A stretch of 64,000 nucleotides of DNA, taken from positions 802,552 through 866,551 of the forward strand of contig PDUO01000019.1 of the NCBI GenBank assembly GCA_003008705.1, given 5' to 3'. The notes under the pieces were generated by a model that worked only from the letters and a program-made list of their open reading frames with translations, made no database searches and was not told where the DNA came from. This document shows positions 22,740 to 33,913 of the stretch, piece by piece. Within the stretch, counting starts at the first letter, position 1. Each line of letters opens with the position of its first letter. This DNA comes from Pezicula radicicola (lineage: Eukaryota > Ascomycota > Leotiomycetes > Helotiales > Dermateaceae). The position numbers and the translations under genes are program-made.

Positions 22740-24143
22740 ATGGACGCCCTTCCCTAGGAACTAAAGAAGCTCATTCTTTCATCAACATCAGCTGAAGACA
22801 TCCCAAACATCAGACTAGTCTCAAACTCCCTCTCACTAGCAGCGCGAGAACCTCTCTTCTCACACCTCCATATCTCAGCCAAAGGACTAGAAGCTGAACC
22901 AAGTCAACTTGTACACATCAAGAACATCATCGCCTCACCAGAACTATCCCAAGAAGTAAAAAGTCTCGCATACACAACCTCACTCGAACCAAACAAAATA
23001 TTCGAACAATATGAAAACGCCGGTTGGGATTATATACCACCAGAAACACCCAAATTTCTTGAAGACAATGGACCTTTAAAAACAGCTCTTCAATTAAGCA
23101 ATCACTTTCCAAATCTGAATAAAATTCGAATCGAGTTCTCTTGTACCTGTAGCTCGCAAGTTTTAGAAGAATCAGGAGACATGCCAGCAGAAGAATCCAT
23201 AGAATTCAGAACAGACGTCCTCTCAACCCTCTTCAAATCTCTAAACAACCGTCCCAACACCAACACCAACACCAACACCAACACCAACACCAACACCAAC
23301 ACCAACACCAACACCAACACCAACCCCATCAAATCCCTCACCATCAAAAACCTCCAAGCAGCAAATATCTGGAATGAAGAAAGGTTTCCCGTCTCTGACC
23401 TCACAAGCGTCCTGAAAGGACTTGCGGAACTTCAACTCAAGATAACAACAGCAGAGAAATATCCAATATTTGTGAAACGAATAGATGGACCCGAACAACA
23501 TCAATTCTTCGCCGAATTTCCATCATTATGGTTAACGCCAACATCAGAAACCCTAGCAAATCTTACAATTCATGTAGATAGACGCGATACCTATTGGGGT
23601 TATTGTCCCAAATCCGATTTCCGAGGTTTGCATTTCCCAAAATTGAAGAGATTGGAATTTGGGAGGTATTCATTTACGCATTCTTGGCAATTGGATTGGA
23701 TTTTGAGTCATGGAGATACTTTGGAGGAATTGGTATTTGATGATTGTCCTATTATTCGATTTATTGTTAATTTGGGTCGAATGGATGAGGAAGGTTATAC
23801 TTTGGGAGTAGGAGAACCTGTTTCTGGACATAATTTTGTGAGGAATCCGCAAACTTGGAGTGAGTTTTTTGTGGCGTTTAGGGAAAGACTTCCGAGGTTG
23901 AGGGTATTTAGGTTTGGAGAAGGGGATTGGGAGGATGGGAGGAATTTTGATGGGTTTGGGGCGGAGGGGGAGGGGGAGGGCTTTAAGGAAGGTGTTTTTG
24001 AGGATATGTATATGGGGTTTAATTCTGGGAGGGCTCCTACTTGGATGCATATGAATGAGTATTGTATGACGGGGATAAGGGATATTGAGGATGATGTTGT
24101 TGACTACGATAATTTGATGGAGACTGTAGCTCGGAGGGTTTGA
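22740..24143 (+). pseudogene. F-box protein gene with in-frame stop at codon 6
   Basis: Reading starts ATG GAC GCC CTT CCC, then TAG (22755-22757), and stays open for 462 codons to the TGA at 24141-24143. The residues around the stop, MDALP-stop-ELKKLILSS, followed by DIPNIRLVSNSLSLAAREPLF, match an F-box (LPxEL...L...DL..LRLVS). The stop sits where fungal F-box proteins usually have Gln, Thr or Pro; one C-to-T change in CAG would create it. Past the F-box is a repeat-rich body without a recognised catalytic domain, including 11 Asn-Thr dipeptides. F-box proteins recruit targets to SCF ubiquitin ligases. The first internal ATG is at 23181, which would lose the F-box. It could be a recent nonsense allele, a readthrough gene or a sequencing error. 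Confidence 0.7.
23256..23324 (+). repeat. (AACACC)11 hexanucleotide microsatellite, coding Asn-Thr
   Basis: Eleven perfect AACACC units (23256-23321) followed by AAC lie in frame in the F-box gene and encode alternating Asn and Thr. Hexamer length keeps the frame when copy number changes. The complementary strand reads as Val-Leu or Val-Gly repeats, which is only a shadow. Confidence 0.95.
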
Positions 24144-24288
24144 TTTCTAAAATTGATACTTCTTCCTAGAAAATAGACATGGTTCGGGAAATACAGGAGT
24201 AGATTTAATCACACTAGCATGGCTAGTAAGAGTTAATGAAATCTGCAGTAATATATGGACTATAATATGTTTATTTCAGACCTGACTA

Positions 24289-24593
24289 CGGAGGTTCCGG
24301 TCAAAAGTCGTAAGAATAAAGGCCATAGGCCTGTAGCTTAGGGGTTATAGCGTATTAGAGCCTATAGATTACCGCTTAAAGAGCCTATAGAGCCTATCCG
24401 CTTAGTGATTAAGCACTATAGTTCCCTTGCCAGCTGCCCCTGCCCTCTAAGGGGTGGAGTTTCGCTTAAAGGCCCTATAATATCCTGCCTTTAGCGTCTA
24501 AACGCCTAAAAAGGCCTATAAGAGGACGCTATAGCTACAGGCTGCTATAGGCTTTATAGCCTATATTCTTACGGCTTTTGACCGGAACCTCCG
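24289..24593. mobile_element. 305-bp MITE with about 35-bp TIRs and TA target duplication
   Basis: Positions 24289-24323 (beginning CGGAGGTTCCGG) match the reverse complement of 24559-24593 with two mismatches. Both ends are flanked by TA (24287-24288 and 24594-24595). The interior is built from many GCCTATA / CGCTTAAAG-like short repeats in both orientations, so almost the whole element can fold back. No frame codes for a transposase. It lies between the F-box gene and the GH64 gene. Confidence 0.88.
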
Positions 24594-24708
24594 TATTTAC
24601 AAACTATTTACAAAAGGACTAAAAAACCAAAACCCAAGATACTAATAACCCCATAACGAATGTTCTGGCATCAATACAAGTACAAACATACCCAGCAACA
24701 GATTTCTA

Positions 24709-26623
24709 TCAAGAATCATTCCACCTATCTAAATTGCTAACCTCACCTGCCGACGTAGCATTCATCGAAAGCATCTGCGGCTGTAAACCACCTTGTGCAG
24801 GTGTACCACGATCCAATATACCAACCGTGTAAAGAATAAGTACAAGAAAAATAAGGAAGACTCTTGAGAGAATAGCTCGAAATGAGAGCGAAAGGAAAGA
24901 CACCAAGAAAGTATTCATAATATCGAAAAAGGGCCGAAGACGATCAGCAAACGGTACTGCTTGGAATTTCTAGTAGCATACGTTAGTATCAAAGTTCTTT
25001 CGATGATAAAAGCGGAAGGCTTACCTCCAAGTATCTCCCGAAAAAGCCCTCAAGAGCGGGAGGAAGAGAAAGCTTTGAACGAGACTCATCTCTGGCAAAC
25101 TCAGCGAGTAACTTTGGATGCTCGCCTAACTCCAAATCGCGCTCCTTCTCCGCTAGCTGGACGTTGTTCTCTTTGACTTCTTCATCCGAATGTACCGAGC
25201 GTCTCACAATATTCTTCATGGGCGCTTGACTTTGTGTGGTCATTGGTTCTTCCACCTCAAGTCCTCTCTTGTTGCGCATACGTATCTTCTCGTAAGCGTT
25301 GCCTCCTCCAACAGTTATAAGAAAAGTGCTAGGGTTGGGGTCATTGACCACGCCCGACTGATCAACGCCGTTGTCCGGAGCTACATCGTCGTATGGGAAA
25401 CAGTACCCCTTTCCATCGAGATTGGCATTGTGAACAATTCGAGCATAGTGATTAGTGATGGAGTTGGTGTAATATGTTGAGACAACTTCGTTGTCTGGTT
25501 GTGTTGCATTGATGAGGAGGGTCGATCGATTGAATGCTGCATCCAGACGGGCTCCGATAGCGAGTAATTCGGCGGTGTTTGTAGACTGAGCTGCAAAAGC
25601 ACCAGTACTCCCACTGAAGATATCTTGTGCGGATGGTTGAGTGAAACTGCCAACGTCACTGAATGTGAGTGAGCCGCTTGAAGTATTCCCTGTGAGGGTA
25701 CCCCAAGAGGCTTGTGTATCTACAGTTAAAGAAGAGTTTGCATATTTGGCCCATACTTGGCTCACATAGGAGGTCCAGTAGTTCGCAAACAGCGATGAAT
25801 TGAAAACCATGGCGTTAAGCGGAGAAAGAGCCCGCAAGGTGGATCCATTGTTGGCTATTATAAGCTGGTCCCACCCAGCACCATCTATAGCGTTTTGAGC
25901 AATGAGATTGGTACAGATTGTGCTAAGGCCGTTCGATGCCATGCCCGATACATGAGTGACGACTCCGCTGGAATTGGTGAGCGTCAATGCAATGGGCAGA
26001 CAGACAAAGTCCACATAACTGATGTTTGCGAATAGTTGCAAGCTGTTGTAGGTGAATTCGCAAAAGTCCCATGTCAGGTAGTAGTTAGGATCGGAAGTGT
26101 TGGTAACCGAGGGCTCAACCAGCCCAGGCCCTGTCTCGCCAGGGTTCAACAGGAAGGTCAAGGTAGATCCAACACAAAACCAAATACGGCCGCCAGCAAT
26201 TTGTGGAATTGTACACCAAGTAGTCGAACCTGGGCCGCCAAGTGGAATGGCACAGTTCGCAGAAAGCTTGGTACCGTTTGAGCTGGGGTTACTGGGATAG
26301 TATACAGTCTCCCCGTCAGATTCAATCATGCATACAGCATTGTCTTGGTTAATTGCAAGGCCAGTGATATAGGCGTAGACTGTGCTTGATGTAGTTGAGT
26401 TATACAAGCCGATACTCAGGGTCGACGTGTCAGAAGTAGCTGTTGACTCGACCGGCTTCACTAAGATGTTCTGTTTTGTCTGGATTGTCGTAGCATCGTC
26501 AACAGTTGTAGGAGTGGGTGTAGTGGTATCCTGTCTCTCGGAGACAGAGTGGTAAGAACGAAGTTTGCTTGGTTCGATGATAAGCTCTCCTGAGAGCCCT
26601 TGGTTTTTCCTAGTAAGACCCAT
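24709..26623 (-). CDS. GH64-like beta-1,3-glucanase family protein with C-terminal membrane helix
   Basis: Two exons, 26623-25025 and 24969-24709, with a 55-base phase-0 intron, give 619 residues. The middle (residues about 70-430) resembles the GH64/thaumatin-like fold: IWFCVGSTLTFLLNPG, YLTWDFCEFTYNSLQLFANI, SYVDFVCLPIALTL and GYCFPYDDVAPDNG. GH64 enzymes cleave beta-1,3-glucan. The N-terminus (MGLTRKNQGLSGEL, then a Thr-rich linker) has no signal peptide. A hydrophobic segment, ILSRVFLIFLVLILYTVGIL, sits near the C-terminus after a charged linker. This suggests a tail-side membrane anchor rather than a secreted enzyme. Catalytic acidic residues were not individually verified. Confidence 0.8.
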
Positions 26624-28227
26624 TGTAGTGGGTTACTGTGTAGTCGATGAAGAAAGAATCTAAGTATGTACAAGCTGCCAAATTCTTGGCTATGTCCGGT
26701 GTGCTGGACTGCGTGTAGTGCTGAAAGGCTTCTGACTGACTAAGTTGTCGATGTCGTTGGTATTCCAAACCATCTTCGCGAAGGGAAGGCCTGGAATATA
26801 TCCATTACATCTTCTTTCCAGAAGCATATGCTTCAACAAGGGTAAGGACGAATCCGAAGCTGGAATGAGAAACGTTACATGCTCATACGTAACGCAGACG
26901 GAAAAGTGTCATTTCAATGCTCTTCCAAATCCCGTGATGATGAGTCGTGATGCGTGGGCTCCAGCGGCTAGCCATCACAACTTGACAAGCAGTCAAATGA
27001 TTCTACCATGCAAAATCAACGACCCTTGTGAAATTCATAACAGGGTCGAATTATAACCCTGGAATGTACCATCACTGGCTGCAAGGCACCAGCGTGATGC
27101 GCAAGATATGCAGGTACGACTTGTGGCACATGGGCAGTTCTACAAAGGATGGGACGAACTAGCATTTGATAGAGCTATTTGCGTTTATCACCGATTACTT
27201 AATCGTCGTCGTGTCGAATCACCAGAATTAAGATCAAGAATTCAGTTATTCAACCAGTGTCGGGCCTTGCCGAGCTCTGTCGCCTCTGCTCCGTGACAAC
27301 TTGAAACGACAACTGGATGATTGTTAGTTTTAGAACGTGACCTTGTTCATCAGTCGTTAGTCGTAGAACTGACTCGTAGGTAGACCATCAAGGCAAATAT
27401 TAATGCACTTGCAGAAGTTCAACTATTGATGTTTGATATAGCTTCAAAGTCCACGTGGAGGCACAGCATCAGAGATGCTCTCATTGTGCCACAGCCCTCA
27501 CCTTAGGCAGACACTTCGCAATCCTACGCCAGAATCCGTAAAATGCAGAGACATAATAATGGCACGTACAAGAGCTCAACGGCCCGACTACGAGTACAAT
27601 CATCAGTAGAGTAGATGAAAACAATGCCAAAAGCAGAACTCACATGGAAACGCCTACTAGTGCACATAGGCGCGGTTAAAAGAGTAGTGTGACAGTTGCA
27701 AATGATAAGGATCAGAAGTCAAGAGTGATTTTGAAGGATCTCGGAGATAATGTTGATTCGACAAAAGGGTCCTCCTTCGGTCGCTTTAATCTCCGTACCC
27801 CCTGCTGACTTGCCGAATTTTTTCTCCATGCAATCATTAGCAAATCGTCAGCAAATCAACAGCTACGAAGCACTACTCGCTCCAAACTGATTCGATCACC
27901 GGTCGGTAATCGGCTTCACGGACGGTTAAGCAAGTCAACTCACCTGTCAACCCCCGCAAAATCAAGAAAAGGAGAAACCGCGGAGAAGTCCCAGAAGTTC
28001 CAGACTCTCGAAAGTCAGCCTATCAGAGCTTCAGAGGGAGCATTGCGACTTCTAGTTTGAGAAAGCGGATCCAAATCTAGAAGATCGGCTTCGGGTACAT
28101 ACTCCTTTCGCAACAGCCTAGAGCATTGGCAATATAAGTAACTTGAGAGTGCTATACTTCATAACAAAAAGAGAACATCAGGCGAGTACGACATGGACGA
28201 AACCTAGATGCAGATCCTTTCTGGATA
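26624..28227. other. Intergenic, no recognised gene
   Basis: About 1.6 kb between the GH64 start and the 3' end of the hydrolase. Frames such as 26745-27056 and 27108-27296 have no recognisable domain. No repeat with clear boundaries was found. Confidence 0.5.
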
Positions 28228-29407
28228 TCAATATCGACCCTGCCCTTCCAGAAACGGATTGATCCTTCCAAAGAAACCGTCCGCACTTCGATCCTTCGTG
28301 AAGCCAGGATAATTATGCACCTGGTCCTTTCCTACCACAACCTCCACGCTTACACCTACATTTTTCAAATGCTCCACAAGCTTGATAATCCCAGGCTTAA
28401 AAATCTCAACCTCGCCGTATACCATAAGCGTTTTTGGAAAGCCCTCGTAATTATAGCCTTCAGGAAGATCGTTGCGTGCAGGTGAGAGTAAGGTAGCCCT
28501 TAGGTCAGGCCTATTCTCTGAGTACTGGTATTGAACCATACTACACATCTCGGGGCCTATAAAGTCCAGATCCAATAGTTCAGCATCTCCCTGAAAATCA
28601 TCAACAAGGTCAACGAATGGAGAGATGAGAATCGCGCTCCCCGGCCTCGGAAGGTTATGTCGACGGAGGTATAGAAGGACAGTTACGGCAATTCCTCCCC
28701 CCCCCTGAATCGCCCATGATGCTAATGTTCTCCGGAAGGTAACCTTCCTCAAGGAGATAATAGAAGGCCGCTACTCCGTCTTGTAGAGCTGCAGGAAAAG
28801 CAGTCTTCTTTGTGACACATTTTCGAAAGTTGACACCTAAAATCGGTATCTTTGACACTTTCATAATGTTCCATGGAAGTGGGGTTTCAATAGGATGTCC
28901 TTGAACCATTCCTCCTCCTACAAAGTACATCATCACTTTCCTTTCTACTATCGGAGTCGTATCTGTGAGTGGTGACTGCATTCCAGATACCCACTGCCAA
29001 AAGCAAGGGCATGGTTCGGATTCTACGGTCTCGTATTTTGCGTCGCCAACCACTTTCTCTGAACAGGGAGGTACAACAACTAAAGATGCATGATTATCTT
29101 TTGCCAGATTCCCAATATTTTTGCGTGCTTTATCAGAAAGAACATCCGACGGTGGCCTGGTTCCTGGATTTGCAGCCCAGATGAGGTATGCACCGAGTAA
29201 TCTGAGAGCACGGTAACCAAATCCCCAGCTGTGTCGCCCGTAGAAAGTTGTTCCCACCAGCGTATCGAGAGCAATTAGGGGAAGTTGGAAGAAGTACAGC
29301 CCTGTGATTAGGAGGCCTCGGCCTAGTCGGACTGCGTTCTCATAATGGGGAGAGGTGGCTTGCCAGGCTTGAACTGAGGATGCTGAATGATATTTGCCCT
29401 TCGCCAT
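28228..29407 (-). CDS. Alpha/beta hydrolase (Say1/HSL-like esterase), frameshifted
   Basis: No intron is seen. The first frame (from ATG at 29407) has a membrane helix (LLITGLYFFQLPLIALDTLVG) and then MMYFVGGGMVQGHP, the oxyanion-hole HGGG region with Val in place of His. ISIMGDSGGG is the serine elbow (GDSAG type, nucleophile Ser). Directly after it the frame is lost in a run of nine C (28697-28705). From there the second frame continues IAVTVLLYLRRHNLPRPG to the acid region (YGEVEIF) and the catalytic His (QVHNYPGF), ending at 28228. Eight bases instead of nine would restore one frame of about 392 codons. The family deacetylates sterols or hydrolyses small esters at the ER. The break may be a homopolymer sequencing error or a real mutation. 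Confidence 0.78.
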
Positions 29408-31541
29408 CGTAAATTCTCACAAATACAGACAAGAGACTTTTTTAATTAAAGGAAAATACTCCTACTAATAATAATATATCTTCTCAAAAATCGGTACGAC
29501 CTTGGTCCGCTTTTGTACGGAAGGTACTCTCGTACTTTCGTACAACGAGTACGAAATAGGGGCGGATGTTAAAACACCCGGTCCCGAGGTAGAACTGAGG
29601 TTTGGCTTAGTCCACGTGTCCAAATAAAGCATTTTAAACCTCGTACAGACTCGTACGGGCCATCCGGGAAGGTTAGCTGAAGAACGATGCCAAGAACAAT
29701 GCATTTTTGATAACCATGGTATCTTTGTTGATCCGATACTGAGCCCTGCTTGGGCCTCTCAACACAAGTACTGCAGTTAACATACAAATTAGTTTGACTT
29801 GGACCAAGACTTTATCACCTTAGGTTACGACAATAATTGATGCTTGAGTTGATTTTCTAAACCTAAGTCGGGAGAGCAGAAGCATTGAAGTTTTAACATA
29901 AGCGATCGCTAAACTGCGTCTTCTAAACTTTAATCCCTAGCATGACATTTCACAGCACAGCCAGGAGATAACGCTATACTAGATTACCAAGGTCGATAAC
30001 GGCCTAAGCAAAGCTGTAATTCACATATAACACGGAGTCTCTAGCCTCTCAGCGACCAATAATGTTGCTGTTAGCTGAGGCGTAGTTGGCGTAGTATACA
30101 TTGTTGTTATTGTGCTATGAGCTACGTCTAAATAATTTCCACTTTGAAAATTATCGAAATCATAAATGGAAGTTTACCGAAGATATTTGATGAAAGCTAT
30201 GGGTTACTACTACTGAATAGAATGTGCGAAGATAAATAGACTCTGAATCATTCAAAAGTTTTCACTACGCTCTTCTTCCTCATATGTTTTGTCAACTGTA
30301 TTTGTCAACTGTATTTGTTTCAATCTTAGTGTCAGTGGAAGGGAAGAAATAGCCAGGGCCTAGTGCAACGTTACAGACTACGAATAGCGACAACATCATC
30401 ACCCACAAAACAGGATCCATGGCAATGAATCATCACGCACTCGTGGGTTTCTTACTTGTGTTTAGAGATCAGTTTACACTGTGTATATGCACTGAATAAT
30501 CATTGAGTTTAAAATTACACTATCAAATAGGGAGTCCTTGTAACTGCCAATTGTGGCGTTCTTATTTACACATCACTCCGGAGAACGTGCTGGCATATCT
30601 TTGATCTCCTCTTGATCTTCTAATATCTCTCTGCCTTTCCAAGATTTTCGAACACAAACGCTTCCTAACCTTTTGTGGGTATCATCACACTCACTCAGAC
30701 CTTCTATTAACCGTAGTATATACTTTTTGTAGTATAATTGCATGTTTTACTACACTTAACTCTGACTTACATTATTAACAAGGACTAAGAAAGAAGAAGT
30801 TACTAGAACTTAATGTTCTCTTTTATCTAACATTAGTTAAACTTATAAGCAAGTGATAGTAACGACTGTTATAATAATAGCACTAGATTTCATGGTTATA
30901 ATCTACTTTATCTCGTTTAGTAGGAGTCTCTAGCTTTATAAATTTCTATTCGCAAGTTGTTCTTGAGTTCTTAGGAATTATAGTAAATACTTTAAGCACA
31001 AAGACACTACAAGGTTCTCTTCCCTATAAAAGAAACTTTAAAGCAACCTTTGCTAAACTATTCTATTCTCTCTTATCCTAGAAACAACCTTCTAGAGATA
31101 GTTGCTAGTACTATAGCTAGGTTTAGAGTAGTATTCCTCCTATTATCCTAACTTAAAAGTATAACACTCTATCTCTTTAGACTTAGGCTTAGGCAGAAGT
31201 TACCTGTATAGTGCATAAAATTGCCTTGCTAAATACTCTAAAATAGAGAATTTTTGTTGCTAAGATTTTACTAAGGTCTGTAGAAAAAACCTTATTTTCG
31301 CAGTAACCACTTCTTCCGTGACATTCTTCTTCTCCATCGTACCTTCCAAGAAGCAAACTTATTCTTTCCCTTAACGCCCTTCGATTCACTTTCAACCTTA
31401 CCTAATAATACCACTATCCTTCGAAACAGGTATCTCAAGGTTTTATATCTATCTCCACCACCTAGCTCGCGCAGTCTCTGAACCTCAAATACATCCCGAA
31501 CACGCCAATAATCAGCCCTTGGTTCTCTTTCCGAAGTCAAT
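29408..31541. other. TA-rich intergenic region
   Basis: About 2.1 kb without a supported gene. A 13-bp direct tandem, GTCAACTGTATTT, occurs twice at 30291-30316. From about 30650 to 31300 the sequence becomes strongly TA-rich with many TAG/CTA triplets, which suggests mutated repeat DNA, but no terminal repeats were found. Confidence 0.5.
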
Positions 31542-32522
31542 ATGACAGGCCAACCTGCGTCGACGCGCTTCCTGGTGATCTCAGACACACACGACTTTGA
31601 TTTCGACAGTGCCACTAGGGCTTTCTGCTTACCCGTAAAGAAAGTGGACGTGGTTATACACTGTGGTGATTTGACCAACGTTGGTGGTTCATCCGCATTC
31701 AAAAATGTCCTTAAGATGCTCGGTGCAATTGATGCCGAGAAAAAGCTCGTTATTGCTGGCAATCACGACTTGGATTTAGATGAAGAATATTGGCGAAGTT
31801 CCCTACAGGATGGCGATGATCCCGAGGAAGTCAAAAACGAGCATTTGGAAGAGCACGCTACCGCAATAGATATCATGACGGGATCCTTGGCAGCTGAAGC
31901 CGGTGTTACCTATCTCGAGGAAGGTACATACACCTTCACCTTGAAGAGCGGCGCAAGATTCACGGTTTATGCTTCACCATATCAGCCAGAATTTAACAAA
32001 TGGGCCTTTGCTTATGAGCCCGCAAATGATCGATTCAATCTTCCAGGACAGGTTGCGACAGGAGTTACATCGATAGCTCAGAACCCTGTTCCGGACTTCC
32101 CAGGAGTCGACATTATGATGACGCATGGACCGCCGAAAGGGATTTTGGACAAGTGTGAACAGGGAAATATGGGTTGTGAAAATCTTCTTCGGGCTGCTAG
32201 ACGCGCAAAGCCAAGACTATATTGCTTTGGACACATTCATGAAGGGTACGGCTCGAAGTTGGTCACATGGGACACTGAGAAGGAAGAATCACATACAAAC
32301 CCTTATCCTAAATCACAGCTCTTTTCTGTAAAGTTTGGGAAGGAAACGTTAATGGTTAATGCGGCGATTAAAAACGAGGAGAACAACACTAACAATGCCC
32401 CTTGGTTGATCGATCTCGAGCTGCCTTGTACAATACCTCTGGAAGGAGATGTCAAGGAACGGACTAAAAATATTGAGGAAGACGGCAAGTTTCTTCATGG
32501 GATACTCCATACTAGCGAGTAG
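31542..32522 (+). CDS. Calcineurin-like metallophosphoesterase
   Basis: A single-exon gene of 326 residues starting at ATG 31542. The five metallophosphoesterase blocks are in order: LVISDTHDF (DxH), VVIHCGDLTNVG (GD), KLVIAGNHDLDLD (GNHD), IMMTHGPPKGILD (H) and RLYCFGHIHEGYG (GHxH). These supply the Asp, His and Asn ligands of the two-metal centre. The spacing and short length fit the MPPED1/239AB-like group of small cytosolic phosphoesterases. No signal peptide or membrane helix is present. The physiological substrate is not known; phosphodiesters or phosphoproteins are possible. Confidence 0.9.
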   Translation: MTGQPASTRFLVISDTHDFDFDSATRAFCLPVKKVDVVIHCGDLTNVGGSSAFKNVLKMLGAIDAEKKLVIAGNHDLDLDEEYWRSSLQDGDDPEEVKNEHLEEHATAIDIMTGSLAAEAGVTYLEEGTYTFTLKSGARFTVYASPYQPEFNKWAFAYEPANDRFNLPGQVATGVTSIAQNPVPDFPGVDIMMTHGPPKGILDKCEQGNMGCENLLRAARRAKPRLYCFGHIHEGYGSKLVTWDTEKEESHTNPYPKSQLFSVKFGKETLMVNAAIKNEENNTNNAPWLIDLELPCTIPLEGDVKERTKNIEEDGKFLHGILHTSE

Positions 32523-33913
32523 AAGCCAGCGATACGCGACTACAATAAGATACCAGCTGGTCTAGGCCTACTTCGCTTAGGTATGGTGTGTGGAATGCTA
32601 TCGTGGTGCCGCTATCATGACTTACAGGAAAAGTTATCAGTAATAAAACTCTTTGCACAGATTGACCAGTCTGGTATTGTGAATTTAAATGCGAATTCTT
32701 TGTATTGTTGATAAGTTGTAAAGGGCTAGTATTGTTACTAACGATAATCGAAAGAGAGCCTTGAATGGCTTTGAAGGGACCCTCAATGGTTATAAAGTTT
32801 GTCAATGAATTTACTTAGAACAATACTGCCTAACAATTGAAACTTAATACAATAGGAGAGCTGTTTATGGTTCCACAACATTGATCGAGTAAGCCTAGAC
32901 CTTGAAACTTTTCGTCTCTGTCTCGCGATTTTTCAAGGTGCAGGAGATCTTGAATATACCGACTAGTAAGTTTTACATCTTGTTTTTTAAGTAGTAAAGT
33001 AACTAACATATCCTATAGAACCGATGAATACCAAGCAAAGTTGGACAAGTACATTCGCAAGGGCGTCACAGGTAGCAATGCTGTTATTCGAAACCGCCGA
33101 ACTTTGGGGAGGTTAAAGGCCACTTTAGGTCGTCAGATGAAATGTAGCAGCAAGAACATGTGAACAGTCGAGAGTCATAACACTAGATATTATATAGACA
33201 GGAACTGCACAATAAATAAAAGTGTCAAATATACAAGTGAACCTATTTGACCTAAACCCCATCCTTCCTAGCAACAACCTCCTCCTCCCTCCCCTACTAA
33301 TGCAACATAATAGCAACCTCCCCCATTATCCTCTTATTAAAGTCTCCATTAAGAAAATGCTACGCCCTGTAGACAGATTAAGTGAGACTGGTGTTCATGT
33401 TCATACAGCACTTTGCGAGCATTGAATGTCGGGATTTTAACTGTATACTTTGGGCTCTAGCATCAATGGAGACACAAGATTTCCTAGGGGCTTGGAGACC
33501 ATGTTTTTGCGTAGGACAAGTGCCTTGGTCTAGATATTCTAACCTGCATTCGTTCTAGTTTAACCAAGGCTGGTAAGTTAAATCAGTAGCACTAGTGTAC
33601 AAGTAAAACAGTTGCTTTACATTATTTAATAAATAGCTAAAATACATTTCCATCCTATGAGCTACAAAGACACAAGTATTCATGGCAATTGTTGAGTAGC
33701 AACTTTCTACACATCCCTTTCCAAACCCAATTTAGATAATACAGGAATATCTATCAACTGACAAATTTCAAGTCCAGCCCTATCCTTGATTTTCGAAGCT
33801 AATCTACCCGCATTTGAAGTCTCGATCACCAAGTAAGCATCCAATGCTCCAACCGTATCATTTCCCATGTACTTCAAATCAATCGATCTGTCCATGTACG
33901 ATGAACGACACCT
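32523..33913. other. Intergenic between convergent genes
   Basis: About 1.4 kb separating the 3' ends of the metallophosphoesterase and the PAP2 gene. No gene is recognised; open frames are under 100 codons. Confidence 0.5.

Noticed and set aside
23256..23324. Possible CRISPR-like repeat
   Set aside because: A simple hexamer microsatellite with no spacers, in a fungal coding region.
23102..23504. Minus-strand frames rich in Val-Leu and Val-Gly
   Set aside because: Reverse-strand reading of the AACACC microsatellite in the F-box gene.
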